A stretch of DNA of 64,000 bases from Elusimicrobiota bacterium (GCA_016209035.1 JACQWX010000080.1:1-64000), one strand, 5' to 3'. Shown: positions 1 to 8,156, numbered from the stretch's first letter. The notes: generated by a model not told the origin, from the sequence alone. Made by a program: numbers and translations.

Positions 1-329
1 CCGAGCTGGAGCGCGAGCTCCGCGACCTAGCCGGCCCCTTGCCCGAGCCCGCGCGCAACCTCTTCGAGCTGCTCAAGGTGAGGCATCTGGCCCAGAGGGC
101 GGGGGTAGCCTCCGTGGTCCAGCGCGGCCGGCACATCGAGGTCGTCCTGCGCCGGGACGCGGCGGTCGACCCGGGAGCGGTCAAGGCCTGGCTCAAGGAC
201 TACGAGGGCAAGGTCCTCTTCTTCAAAGAGGAGTCCGGCGACGGCCTCCGGGTGGATCTGGGCTCCGAGCCGGCCTTGGGCTGGGTGGTTGAGTTCCTGG
301 AGAGCCTCACGGAGCCCGCGCAAAAATGA
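1..329 (+). CDS. mfd: Transcription-repair coupling factor Mfd, C-terminal end (partial)
   Basis: The open frame enters from the left edge and ends in TGA. The visible 108 residues begin ELERELRDLAGPLPEPARNL and match the C-terminal D7 region of Mfd, where the phrase about GPLPEP followed by a helix with LL..RHLA is typical. Mfd is the cytoplasmic ATP-driven translocase that removes RNA polymerase stalled at DNA lesions and recruits UvrA. The helicase motifs lie outside the window, so the call rests on the tail alone. The next gene, an envelope isomerase, starts a few bases downstream and may be co-transcribed. Confidence 0.75.
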   Translation, partial: ELERELRDLAGPLPEPARNLFELLKVRHLAQRAGVASVVQRGRHIEVVLRRDAAVDPGAVKAWLKDYEGKVLFFKEESGDGLRVDLGSEPALGWVVEFLESLTEPAQK

Positions 330-333
330 TACC

Positions 334-1197
334 ATGGCGCCGATGACCGAGCAGGGGTACCCGCGAAGCGGGTCTGCGAGCTCTGGGCTTTGCCGATTCC
401 TGGGGGCGCTGCTCCTGGCGGGCTCCTTGTCGTGCCGGTCCGAGCCTCCCGTGGCCAAGGTGGGCAGGCTTGCCATCGGCAAGACCGAGTTCGAGCGCAA
501 GCTCGCCGAGGTCTCGGTGGGCTACCAGAACTACGTCAATACGCCCAACGGCCGCAAGCAGTTCCTGGACGTTCTCGTCCGCGAGAAGCTGATGCTGGCC
601 GCGGCCCTGGACTCGGACGCCCAGCGCTCGCCCATCTTCAGATCCGAGATGGAGCGGCTGCAGGCCGAGCAGGAGCAAACCCTGCGCGAGCAGAAGGATT
701 TCCTGGTGACCAGGCTCTGGCTGGAAGGGCTCCGGCAGAATGGCGTCATCAACACCGGCGTGGGAGAGGCGCGGGATTACCACCGGAAGCACCCTCTCGA
801 GGTGGGCGTCAGCCACATCCTGACCGCGACCTCGGAGGAGGCGCAGGAGCTGGAGAAAAATATCCGCTCAGGCATGTCCTTCGCCGCCGCGGCCAAGGCC
901 CATTCGCTGGATTTCGAGACGGCGGCGGACGGGGGCAGGATGGCGCCCGCCATGTACGGCGAGATCATCCCCGACCTCGAGGACGTGGCCTTCCGCATGC
1001 GCGTCGGAGACATCGGGGGGCCCTTCAAGAGCAAGTTCGGCTATCACGTCATCAGGAAGGATTTCGAACGTAAGCTCGCCTTCGAGGATTGCCAGGACCG
1101 CGTCATCCGGCTGCTGGAGAAGGCTAAGCTGGACCGCCACCTGCAGTCGCTCCAGGCGAAATTCCCCGTGGAGGTCGTTGATGAACAGTTCAGGTAG
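334..1197 (+). CDS. SurA-like parvulin peptidyl-prolyl isomerase lipoprotein
   Basis: This 287-residue protein has a signal peptide with the lipobox-like end LLLAGSLSC, so it is probably an exported lipoprotein. Residues about 35-150 form a helical SurA-N-like chaperone part. Residues about 165-265 are a parvulin (rotamase) domain with VSHIL, AADGGRM, VGDIGGPF and GYHVI signatures. It would help fold outer-membrane or periplasmic proteins. The ATG at 334 is chosen because it opens directly into the signal peptide; a second in-frame ATG lies nine bases later. The gene is first of three isomerases in a row and overlaps the next by 17 bases. The longer frame starting inside mfd was rejected. Confidence 0.85.
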   Translation: MAPMTEQGYPRSGSASSGLCRFLGALLLAGSLSCRSEPPVAKVGRLAIGKTEFERKLAEVSVGYQNYVNTPNGRKQFLDVLVREKLMLAAALDSDAQRSPIFRSEMERLQAEQEQTLREQKDFLVTRLWLEGLRQNGVINTGVGEARDYHRKHPLEVGVSHILTATSEEAQELEKNIRSGMSFAAAAKAHSLDFETAADGGRMAPAMYGEIIPDLEDVAFRMRVGDIGGPFKSKFGYHVIRKDFERKLAFEDCQDRVIRLLEKAKLDRHLQSLQAKFPVEVVDEQFR

Positions 1198-2308
1198 TCG
1201 TGCGGTGTTGTGGGCGGCGGCCGCCGCCGCGCTGCTGGCCGGGAGCGTGCACGCCAAGCTCATGGAGGACGCCGTCGCGACCGTCAACGGCATCCCCGTG
1301 CTCCTTTCGGATTTCCAGCGGGAGCTCAAGACGTCGCTCGAGCTGTTTGAGCGCGGCCAGCCCGCCGCGGCCCTTGGGCCTGCGGCCCAGGTCGCGGAGC
1401 GGCTCAAAGGCATGCGCGAGAGCGTCCTCGATCGGCTCATCGAGGCTGAGCTGCTCTACCAGCAGGGCGACAAGCTCAAGCTCAAGGTCCGCGAGCGCGA
1501 CATCGACCAGGCCATCGAGGAGGTCAAGTCGCGGATCACCCACGACGAGACCGGCAAGAAGCTCACGGAGCCCGAGGTGGACGAGGTCTTCAAGAAGCAG
1601 CTCAAGCTCGATGGGATCACCTTCGCGCAGTACCGTGAGCGGCTGGTCCGGCAGGTCATGATCCGCAAGGTCGTCGACTCGGAGGTGCGCCCGAAGGTCA
1701 CGCCCCCCGGCGAGGGTGAGATCTCGGCCTACTTCGACAAGGCCAAGGCCTTCATCCTGAGCGGCGGCACGGTCCCGCCGAAGGGCATGGACGAGGAAGC
1801 GGGGCTCATCTTCATGGACGTCGCCGAGGAGATCCGGATGAGGAGCTCGGAGCGGGTCCGGGTGTCGCGCATCCTCGTCCGGTTCTCCGAGACCGCCAGT
1901 CCCCAGGAGAAGAAGCGCGCCAAGGCCGCGGCCCTCGAGGTCAAGAAGCGGATCGACGAGGGCAAGTCGACCTTTGCGGAGATCGCGCGGGCCGAGTCCG
2001 AGGATCCGGAGAGCGCGGCCAACGGCGGCGACGTCGGGTTCATCTTCAAGGGGCGGACCCACCCCGACATCGAGAAGGTCGCTTTCTCCATGTCCGTGGG
2101 GGACGTGACGGCGCCCATCGAGACGCCCGTGGGCTACCACATCCTGAGGATCGTGGAGAAGCGCGCCTCCGAGACCCCCGTCTTCGCCGACTTCAAGGAG
2201 GACCTCGGGCGGTTCCTCATGAACGTCCATTTCAGCGAAGAGCTGGGGAAGTTCATGAAAGGCGTCAAGGCGAAGGCGGTCATCGAGCGTAAGCTGCCGG
2301 TGAACTAG
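1181..2308 (+). CDS. SurA-like periplasmic peptidyl-prolyl isomerase (tandem copy 1)
   Basis: The 375-residue product begins with a signal peptide ending near SVHAKLMEDAVATVNG, the classical start of SurA proteins. A SurA-N chaperone region spans about 30-190 and one parvulin domain about 230-335 (RVSRILVRF, ANGGDVGFIF, VGDVTAPIETPVGYHIL). It is expected to chaperone outer-membrane proteins in the periplasm. The start ATG overlaps the end of the preceding isomerase gene; a TTG one codon earlier is possible. It is clearly a tandem duplicate of the following gene. Near residue 65 the DNA carries a small palindrome, TGGGCC-TGC-GGCCCA. Confidence 0.88.
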   Translation: MNSSGSRAVLWAAAAAALLAGSVHAKLMEDAVATVNGIPVLLSDFQRELKTSLELFERGQPAAALGPAAQVAERLKGMRESVLDRLIEAELLYQQGDKLKLKVRERDIDQAIEEVKSRITHDETGKKLTEPEVDEVFKKQLKLDGITFAQYRERLVRQVMIRKVVDSEVRPKVTPPGEGEISAYFDKAKAFILSGGTVPPKGMDEEAGLIFMDVAEEIRMRSSERVRVSRILVRFSETASPQEKKRAKAAALEVKKRIDEGKSTFAEIARAESEDPESAANGGDVGFIFKGRTHPDIEKVAFSMSVGDVTAPIETPVGYHILRIVEKRASETPVFADFKEDLGRFLMNVHFSEELGKFMKGVKAKAVIERKLPVN

Positions 2309-3460
2309 GTGCCTGCTGCCCGGGGCTGGTTCCTCGCCGTCCTGATCCCCGCCCTCGCAAGCGCCGCGGACCGCCCCGGGCTTGGGTCCCGCGCCTCCGC
2401 GGCGGGCGCTGTCGTACCGGACGCGGCCGTCGTCGCCGTCGTCAACGGCGCTCCCGTGCCTGCGTCGGAATACGACCGGGAGCTCAAGTGGTCGTTCGGG
2501 CGCTGGCAGCGCGGCAAGCCCGGGGCCTGGGCCTTCGGCCCAGGTGCCGGCGCGGAGGGCCCCAAGGCCCTGCGCCAGCAGGTCCTTGAGCAGCTCATCG
2601 ATCATGAGCTCCTCTACCAGCGGGGCGTCCAGCTCAAGCTCGGGGTGGAAGAGCGCGACATCGAGGAGGCCATCGAGGAGGTCAAGTCCGGGTTCGCCCG
2701 CGACGCGGGCGGAAAGAAGGTCTCCGAGGCCGAGGCTGAGCAGCGCCTCCGGAACCAGGTCGAGGCCGAGGGGATCAGCCATGCGCAGTACCGGAAGCGC
2801 ATCGCCAGGCAGGTCATGATCCGCAAGGTCATCGACTCGCAGGTGCGGCCGAATGTGCCGCCCCCCAGCGAGGATGAGACCGCGAGGTACTTCGAGAGGG
2901 CCAAGGCCTTCGTGCTGAGCGGGAGCACGGTCCCGCCTGCGGACATGGACGAGGAAGAGGGGCTCGTCTTCATGGAGGTCGCCCGCGACGTCAAGCTGAT
3001 GAGCTCAGGTAGGGTCCGGGTGTCACGCATCCTCGTCCGGTTCTCGGAGAACGCCGGATCCCGGGAGAGGAAGCGCGCCAAGGCCGCGGCCCTCAAGCTC
3101 AAGAGGCGGATCGACGAAGGGAAGTCGACTTTCGAGGAGATCGCCCGGGCCGAGTCCGAGGACCCGGAGAGCGCGGCCGACGGCGGGGACATCGGGTATG
3201 TCTATCGAGGGAGGATCCCTCAGGAGATCGAGGACGCCGTCTTCTCCATGCCCGTCGGCGAGGTCAGCCGGCCCATCGAGACGCCGACGGGCTTCCACAT
3301 CCTCAAGCTGATGGAGAAGCGCGCCGCCGCGGTCCCGGAGTTCGCGGATTTCAAGCCGGAGATGACGAGATTCCTCATGAACGTCCATTTCAGCGACGAG
3401 CTGGCGAGGTTCGTTGATGACTTGAAAGCCAAGGCGGTCATCGAGCGCAGGCTTCCCTAG
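2309..3460 (+). CDS. SurA-like periplasmic peptidyl-prolyl isomerase (tandem copy 2)
   Basis: The 383-residue product has a GTG start placed directly after the stop codon of its paralogue, a signal peptide ending near ALASAAD, a SurA-N region and one parvulin domain (RVSRILVRF, AADGGDIGYVY, ETPTGFHIL). Long blocks are nearly identical to the gene before it, including the RAESEDPESAA segment, so a recent duplication is likely. Near residue 75 an in-frame palindrome CCTGGGCC-TTC-GGCCCAGG encodes a variable loop. Its TAG stop is the first part of the CTAG that bounds the structured repeat, and the protein ends two residues earlier than its paralogue, so the element may have replaced the original end. 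Confidence 0.86.
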   Translation: MPAARGWFLAVLIPALASAADRPGLGSRASAAGAVVPDAAVVAVVNGAPVPASEYDRELKWSFGRWQRGKPGAWAFGPGAGAEGPKALRQQVLEQLIDHELLYQRGVQLKLGVEERDIEEAIEEVKSGFARDAGGKKVSEAEAEQRLRNQVEAEGISHAQYRKRIARQVMIRKVIDSQVRPNVPPPSEDETARYFERAKAFVLSGSTVPPADMDEEEGLVFMEVARDVKLMSSGRVRVSRILVRFSENAGSRERKRAKAAALKLKRRIDEGKSTFEEIARAESEDPESAADGGDIGYVYRGRIPQEIEDAVFSMPVGEVSRPIETPTGFHILKLMEKRAAAVPEFADFKPEMTRFLMNVHFSDELARFVDDLKAKAVIERRLP

Positions 3461-3772
3461 CGCTCCGACCGGCTCATAATTGCGGCTTGGGAGGCCCAGA
3501 TTTGAGACGGATGCAAGGAGTGACGAGCGAGCATAGCCGTAGCTATGGGAGCGAGGAACGACGCAGCAGCCGTCCAAAGATGGGCCTCCGCGCTATAATA
3601 AGAGGAAATCATGATTGTGCCCCGATTCTACCTTGAGAGCGCGGCCGGTCGCTTTTGGGCTGCGGCTTCGTCGCTCGTCGGTCACAGGCCCCGGCCTGCT
3701 CCCTCCTCGCTTCTCGCCTCGCCTCAAAATCGACCGGCCCAAGCCGCAATTATGAGCCGGTCGGAGCACTAG
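3457..3772. repeat. Structured palindromic element, copy 1 (316 bp, CTAG-bounded)
   Basis: The stretch is an imperfect palindrome. A 35-bp outer stem runs from CTAG to CTTGGG (3457-3491) and pairs with 3738-3772 with a single mismatch. Inside are two arms. The 5' arm is closed by AGGCCC (3492) with GGGCCT (3582), has an inner stem GACGG (3506) with CCGTC (3570), and an apical hairpin CATAGC-CGTA-GCTATG (3532-3547). The 3' arm is closed by CCGGTCG (3645) with CGACCGG (3731) and has an apical hairpin CAGGCC-CC-GGCCTG (3685-3698). The linker between the arms holds TATAAT and GAGGAAATCATG. A homologous copy with different but equally paired stems is at 13408-13724. The element separates the last isomerase gene from pdxA and touches both. 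Function is unknown: structured RNA or hairpin-type mobile DNA. Confidence 0.9.
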
Positions 3773-4765
3773 GTGCCAGGCTTGAACCGCATGTTCGGAC
3801 CGCAGCCCAAGCCTGGCGCCTGCATACTCGCCTTCACCAGCGGCGATCCCGCGGGCGTCGGGCCGGAGGCGGTCGTCTCCCTCCTGCGGCGGGGCGCGCT
3901 CTGGCGGGTGTGCCGGCCGGTGCTCGTCGGAGAGGCCTCGGTCTGGAAGAGGGCCGGCTGGAGGCCGGGGCTCTCGCCCCTGGCGGACACTGGCCTCGGG
4001 CTGCGGCCTCCCCGGTTCGGCCAGCCCGCCGCTGAAGGAGGCAAAGCCTCCTTCGCGGCGGTGCGCTTGGCCGTGCGTTTGGCCGGTCGAGGCTTGGTCG
4101 CGGGCGTCGTCACGGCTCCGATCTCCAAGCTCGCCTGGAGAGCGGCCGGCGTCCCTCACCGGGATCATACCGAGTACCTGGAGCACGAGACCGGCTTCAA
4201 GACCCGGATGGTCCTCGCCGCCCCCGACCATGGGCTTTGGACCATTGTCGCTACCACGCACATCCCCCTGGCCGCCGTGGCCGGGTCGCTGGACCGGGCG
4301 GGGGTGGCGGCCTGCGGCCGGGCGCTCGACGAGGCCCTGCGCGCCCTGGGCCTTCGGCCCAGGGGCCGCCGTCACCCCCGGCTGGGCCTGTGCGCCCTCA
4401 ATCCTCACGGCGGCGAGCATGGCCTCATGGGCGCCGAGGAGGGAAGGGTCTTGGCGCCGGCCGCGCGGGCCGCCCGGAAGGCCGGGCTCGCCCTCCAGGG
4501 ACCCATCCCGGCGGACGCGGCCTGGCGCATGCATCGCCAGGGGCTGTTGGACGGCCTGGTCTGCCTCTACCACGACCAGGCCATGATGCCATTGAAGGCC
4601 GCGGCAGGGCTCGGGATCGTCAACTGGACCCTCGGCATCCCCTTCCCGCGGGTCTCGCCGGGCCATGGCACGGCCTTCGACCTGGCGGGCAAGGGCAAGG
4701 CCGACGCCGGGCCGACCTTGGCCGCGGCCAGACTGGCCGCCAAGGTGTCAGGCATCATGACTTGA
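3773..4765 (+). CDS. pdxA: 4-hydroxythreonine-4-phosphate dehydrogenase PdxA
   Basis: PdxA oxidises 4-phosphohydroxy-L-threonine, which decarboxylates to 3-amino-1-hydroxyacetone phosphate for pyridoxal phosphate synthesis in the cytoplasm. The 330-residue product shows the family motifs in order: FTSGDPAGVGPE near the start, HTEYLE, ALNPHGGEHG, YHDQAMMPLK and the closing TLGIPFPRVSPGHGTAFDLA with metal-binding histidines. The GTG start follows the CTAG of the structured element directly; an ATG 18 bases later (324 residues) is equally plausible because family members usually begin close to the TSGDPAG motif. Two perfect 9-bp hairpins (4034-4054 and 4344-4364) lie inside the gene in variable loops. 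Confidence 0.92.
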   Translation: MPGLNRMFGPQPKPGACILAFTSGDPAGVGPEAVVSLLRRGALWRVCRPVLVGEASVWKRAGWRPGLSPLADTGLGLRPPRFGQPAAEGGKASFAAVRLAVRLAGRGLVAGVVTAPISKLAWRAAGVPHRDHTEYLEHETGFKTRMVLAAPDHGLWTIVATTHIPLAAVAGSLDRAGVAACGRALDEALRALGLRPRGRRHPRLGLCALNPHGGEHGLMGAEEGRVLAPAARAARKAGLALQGPIPADAAWRMHRQGLLDGLVCLYHDQAMMPLKAAAGLGIVNWTLGIPFPRVSPGHGTAFDLAGKGKADAGPTLAAARLAAKVSGIMT

Positions 4766-4776
4766 TGCCTGACACC
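4744..4776 (+). terminator. 14-bp hairpin overlapping the pdxA stop
   Basis: GGTGTCAGGCATCA pairs perfectly with TGATGCCTGACACC around a TGACT loop. The stop codon of pdxA lies in the loop and 3' arm. No run of T follows, so it is either a Rho-independent-like stop with weak tail or a REP-like repeat. Seventeen bases of the 3' arm (ACTTGATGCCTGACACC) recur at the start of scpB near 57403. Confidence 0.5.
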
Positions 4777-4795
4777 AATATGCTACCATGAGGAC

Positions 4796-5353
4796 ATGAA
4801 GCGGACCATCCTTTTCTCTTGCGTCGTGACGCTGTTCGCCGCCGCCGCGTCGGCGGGACCCACGCCCGAGGATCTCGTCTCCCGCGCGGGGACGGCCTTG
4901 CAGGACCTCTCGGGCTACAAGCCGAAGATGACCTTCTCCCTCTTCGCGCGGCAGACGGAGCGGCTCGAGGCCCAGCCGGCCGCCGAGAAAGGGCAGACCG
5001 TGACCCTGCGGCTCTCGGGGCATGTATGGCTGAGGGGCAACGCCTTCGTGCCGCAGGGTTCCTCCTTCGCCTCCGTCCACATGACAGGGTCGACGACCCT
5101 CTACGACCAGAACGGCAAGCCCTTGAGCGGGTACGTCACGGTGTCGGACACCGTCTCGGTCTTCATGGGCGGGAGCGACTACGTGAGCGCCTGGGCCCGG
5201 CCCTACGCCTATGTCTCCATCTACGACAACGGCAGGTACCTGGGCTCGACCCGGGTGGACGGGAGCATGATGGTCACGGGCTGGAACAGGAACGGCTGGC
5301 TCGATCTGTCGGGTTCCGGCACCGTCGGCGGGACCCTGACCTACACCGAATAG
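4796..5353 (+). CDS. Secreted hypothetical protein
   Basis: This 185-residue protein starts with a clear signal peptide (MKRTILFSCVVTLFAAAASA then GPTPEDL). The mature part is rich in Ser, Gly and Tyr and has short beta-like phrases (TVTLRLSGHVWLRG, YVSIYDNGRYLG, WLDLSGSGTVGGTL), suggesting a small secreted beta-sandwich. I recognise no family. A TATGCT box lies 11 bases upstream of the start and another ATG lies 9 bases upstream in the same frame, so the N-terminus is uncertain by three residues. It stands alone between pdxA and a convergent receiver gene. Confidence 0.7.
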   Translation: MKRTILFSCVVTLFAAAASAGPTPEDLVSRAGTALQDLSGYKPKMTFSLFARQTERLEAQPAAEKGQTVTLRLSGHVWLRGNAFVPQGSSFASVHMTGSTTLYDQNGKPLSGYVTVSDTVSVFMGGSDYVSAWARPYAYVSIYDNGRYLGSTRVDGSMMVTGWNRNGWLDLSGSGTVGGTLTYTE

Positions 5354-5357
5354 CGGC

Positions 5358-5732
5358 TCATGCGGTACCCTCCAGGCACCGCATCACGGCCGACCTGAGC
5401 TGGTCCAGGCCGAACGGCTTGGCGAGATAGGCTCGGGCTCCTTTCAGGTAGGAGGCGGCCGCCTCCTCGAGCGTCGGGATGCCCGACATCACGATGACCT
5501 CGGCCGTGGGCCGGAGCATCTTCACGGCCGCCAGGACCGAGGTGCCCTTGTAATCCACGGTCAGATGGTCGGTCATGACGATGTCGAATTCCTTGACGGC
5601 GAGCGCGGCGATGACCTCCCGGCCCGTCGACGCCTGGGTCACCTCGAAGCCGAGCCTTTCGAGCACCGTCGAGACGTACTCGAGCATGGATTCGTCGTCC
5701 TCGACGACCAGCACCGACACCTTCTTCGTCAT
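5358..5732 (-). CDS. Receiver-only response regulator
   Basis: The 124-residue protein is a single CheY-like receiver: acidic pair in VVEDDES, phosphoacceptor Asp in DIVMTDHL, the switch Ser in IVMSGIP and the conserved Lys in LAKPF. There is no output domain, so it would act by protein-protein contact with a kinase or target. The ATG is chosen because residues before it are not conserved and because a good promoter lies about 70 bases upstream. No kinase gene is adjacent. It is one of four receiver-only proteins in the window. Confidence 0.9.
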   Translation of the reverse strand: MTKKVSVLVVEDDESMLEYVSTVLERLGFEVTQASTGREVIAALAVKEFDIVMTDHLTVDYKGTSVLAAVKMLRPTAEVIVMSGIPTLEEAAASYLKGARAYLAKPFGLDQLRSAVMRCLEGTA

Positions 5733-5800
5733 GGTGCGGCCTCCCACTGCTGCGGGCGTTCTCTCGGCGGGCGGGACGGACGGCGGAGCAGAAGCGAGCA

Positions 5801-5830
5801 AGTATAGCCCCGGAACCCCGATTTTGTCAA
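5801..5830 (-). promoter_or_regulatory. Sigma70-type promoter for the receiver gene
   Basis: Read on the minus strand, TTGACA is followed after 18 bases by TATACT. Both hexamers are close to consensus in an otherwise very GC-rich region. The predicted transcript would carry a leader of about 60 bases before the ATG at 5732, unlike most operon-head genes here. Confidence 0.7.
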
Positions 5831-5927
5831 GACCTAGATGCCCCTCAACCCCCACGGCGAGGACGCTCAGGACACCTCGCCGCCGGCCTACGAGATCACC
5901 GACAGCGGTCTCACGCCGGTCGCAGCG

Positions 5928-8156
5928 CTACGCCTCCTGGAGCGCGCGGAGGTCCTCGTCGGCCATCCTGAGCCTCACGGCCAGGGCCCTGGCGATGCGC
6001 GCGAAGAGGATGGCGCCGAGCTCGGGCTTGGAACGGGAGAACCCGTCGAAGTTGGCCCTTGAGAGGGAGAAGAGCGTGGTCGGGGAGATGGCCACGGCGT
6101 CGGCGGTGCGCACGCCCCGGTCGAGGAACGCGACCTCGCCGAAGAAGTCGGACCTGCCCAGGGTGGCGATGTGGTGGCCTTTGCGGCCTTCGAGCGGCAG
6201 GAGGATGCGGACCTGCCCCTTGCGGATGAAGTAGACCTGGTCCCCGGCGTCGCCGCGGGAGAAGACGCGCTGGCCGGTCTCGTAGGACGACTCCTGCAGG
6301 ATCGAGCGGAACGCCTCCAGGGCGTCGGCCTCCAGCCCGCGCATGATGTCGATCTCGTGGAGCTCGAGCGGGACGGGAGAGTGCGGCAGCAGCTGCCCCG
6401 ACTCCTCGAGAAGACGGTTCTCGGCCCACTCGAGCGCGGCGTCGAGCTCGCCGAAGATGCTCACGAAACGCCGGGGTTTGACCAGCCCCACCTCGCCGAA
6501 GTAGGCCTCCAGGTCCTTGCCGCTCGGCAGGGACGGGGGCAGGTCGCAGAGGATGAGCCGGCCGTTCTCGGCGTGGAGGCGATCCTCGATCTGCTTGAGC
6601 ATGTGCACGGCCGTGAAATCCACGCTCTGGACGTGCTTGAGGTCGAGGATGAGGAAGCGCCGGGTCTTCAGGTCGGCCTCGATCTCGGTGAAGAGCTGGT
6701 CCGTGGTGCCGAAGAAGAGGCTGCCCTGGAGCTCGCACACCACGATCTGGGAGCTCAAGGCCTTGAGGCCCTCCCGCTCGGCGGGCAGGCGGCGCTGGCG
6801 CGAGGAGAGGTGGTCGCCGTAGATCTTGCGCCGGATCACGGTGCCGCGCATGAGGTCGCGGATGAAGAGGAGCGCTGCCAGCCCCAGGCCCGCGCCCGCC
6901 GCGGCGATGAGGTCCACGGTGACGGCCACCACGATGACGGTGGCGCTCACCGCGAAATCGAAGATGGTGGAGCGCTTGCGCAGGAGCGCGAGGCTCTTCC
7001 GGTCGAACATGCGCCAGGCCACCACCAAGAGGATGCCGGCCAGGGCGGGCAAAGGGATCCAAGCGACCAGGCGCTTGGCCAGGAGGAAGACCAGGAGCGC
7101 GAAGCTCCCGGCCAGCACGCCGGAGAGCCGGGTCCGGCCGCCCGAGTTGACGTTGACCAGGGTCGGGCCCATGGCGCCCGCCCCAGGCACCCCGCCCAGC
7201 ACGGCTGAGGCGAAGTTGCCCATGCCTTGGCCGAGCAGGGTGCGGTCCGAGTCGTGCCGGGAGCGCGTCAAGGCGTCCACGACCACGCAGGTCTTGAGCG
7301 TGTCCACGGACAAGAGGATGGAGAGCGTGGCCGCGGGCATGAGCAGGGCCTTGAACCGGCTGGCGTCCAATCCTTTGACCGCGGACCAGCGCTCGGCCAG
7401 GGCGGACCAGAACCCGCTCGCCGCGACCGGCAGGGGACCCACCACCATGGCATTGTCCTGCAGGGTCCTCAGGGCCGGCCAGAAGAGGCTCGCGGCCCAG
7501 TAGGACGCGAGCCCCGCGCCGAGCCCGATCACGGGGCCCGGGACGGTCTCGGTCAGAAGCGGCGCCAGCGCCATCCCGGCGATGGCGGTCAGGCCCACGA
7601 TGAGTCCCGGGCCGCTCCAGAGGGAGGGGGAGGCCAGGCCGGTCCAGACATCCATCCCCTCGGGCAGGACCAGGAGCTTGGGCGCCTGGCTCATGAAGAT
7701 GAGCACCGCGACCCCGCTCAGGTATCCGGTCACGACCGGGTAGGGGATGTACTTGATGAGGCGGCCTCCGCCCACCGCGCCGTAGCCGATCTGGAGCGCG
7801 GCGCAGAGGAGTGCGGTCACCACGAGGCTGAGCGCCGCCTGCTGGGGAGGCTGCGAGACGCTCAAATGCGCGGCGAGCGCCGCCATGACCGCGGCCGCGG
7901 GGGCGCAGGGAGAGGAGATGAGCCGCGGGGCTCCGCCCGGGAGCGAGGCCACGATGCCCAGGGCCGAGGCGCCGATGAAGCCGGCGATCGCTCCCTCGGC
8001 GGCGTATTGCGTGCCCAGCGGCGCGAAGATGGCCACGCCGAAGGCCAGGGCCTGCGGCAGGGCCACGAGCATGGCGGCCAGGCCGCCCCAGGCATCCGAA
8101 GGCAGTGAGGCGTCCGCGCCCGGCGGGGGTTCCTTGGCCATGAAGGAGGAAAGCAT
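5928..8156 (-). CDS. SulP-family anion transporter with STAS and cyclic-nucleotide-binding domains
   Basis: The 742-residue protein combines three parts. Residues about 20-430 are a polytopic SulP (SLC26-type) anion permease with the Gly/Ala-rich GGLAAMLVALPQALAFGVA first helix and PGAGAMGPTLVNVNSGGRT. A STAS domain follows at about 460-570 (GSLFFGTTDQL, FLILDLKHVQSVDFTAV). A cNMP-binding domain lies at about 600-735 (GQRVFSRGDAGDQVYFIRKG, FFGEVAFLDRGVRTADAVA). It probably moves sulfate, bicarbonate or another small anion and is gated by a nucleotide or a partner protein. An internal ATG five codons in is a possible start. The gene is monocistronic between a receiver gene and a tRNA. Confidence 0.88.
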   Translation of the reverse strand: MLSSFMAKEPPPGADASLPSDAWGGLAAMLVALPQALAFGVAIFAPLGTQYAAEGAIAGFIGASALGIVASLPGGAPRLISSPCAPAAAVMAALAAHLSVSQPPQQAALSLVVTALLCAALQIGYGAVGGGRLIKYIPYPVVTGYLSGVAVLIFMSQAPKLLVLPEGMDVWTGLASPSLWSGPGLIVGLTAIAGMALAPLLTETVPGPVIGLGAGLASYWAASLFWPALRTLQDNAMVVGPLPVAASGFWSALAERWSAVKGLDASRFKALLMPAATLSILLSVDTLKTCVVVDALTRSRHDSDRTLLGQGMGNFASAVLGGVPGAGAMGPTLVNVNSGGRTRLSGVLAGSFALLVFLLAKRLVAWIPLPALAGILLVVAWRMFDRKSLALLRKRSTIFDFAVSATVIVVAVTVDLIAAAGAGLGLAALLFIRDLMRGTVIRRKIYGDHLSSRQRRLPAEREGLKALSSQIVVCELQGSLFFGTTDQLFTEIEADLKTRRFLILDLKHVQSVDFTAVHMLKQIEDRLHAENGRLILCDLPPSLPSGKDLEAYFGEVGLVKPRRFVSIFGELDAALEWAENRLLEESGQLLPHSPVPLELHEIDIMRGLEADALEAFRSILQESSYETGQRVFSRGDAGDQVYFIRKGQVRILLPLEGRKGHHIATLGRSDFFGEVAFLDRGVRTADAVAISPTTLFSLSRANFDGFSRSKPELGAILFARIARALAVRLRMADEDLRALQEA

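Noticed and set aside
1190-2782. A 530-codon minus-strand frame opposite the isomerases
   Set aside because: It mirrors the codon pattern of the plus-strand SurA-like genes and has no family signature.
3457-3772. Interpretation of the palindromic element as a simple intrinsic terminator or as a standard MITE
   Set aside because: It is too long and multi-armed for a terminator and lacks T runs; a MITE would show the same terminal sequence in both copies, whereas here the termini differ with compensated pairing.
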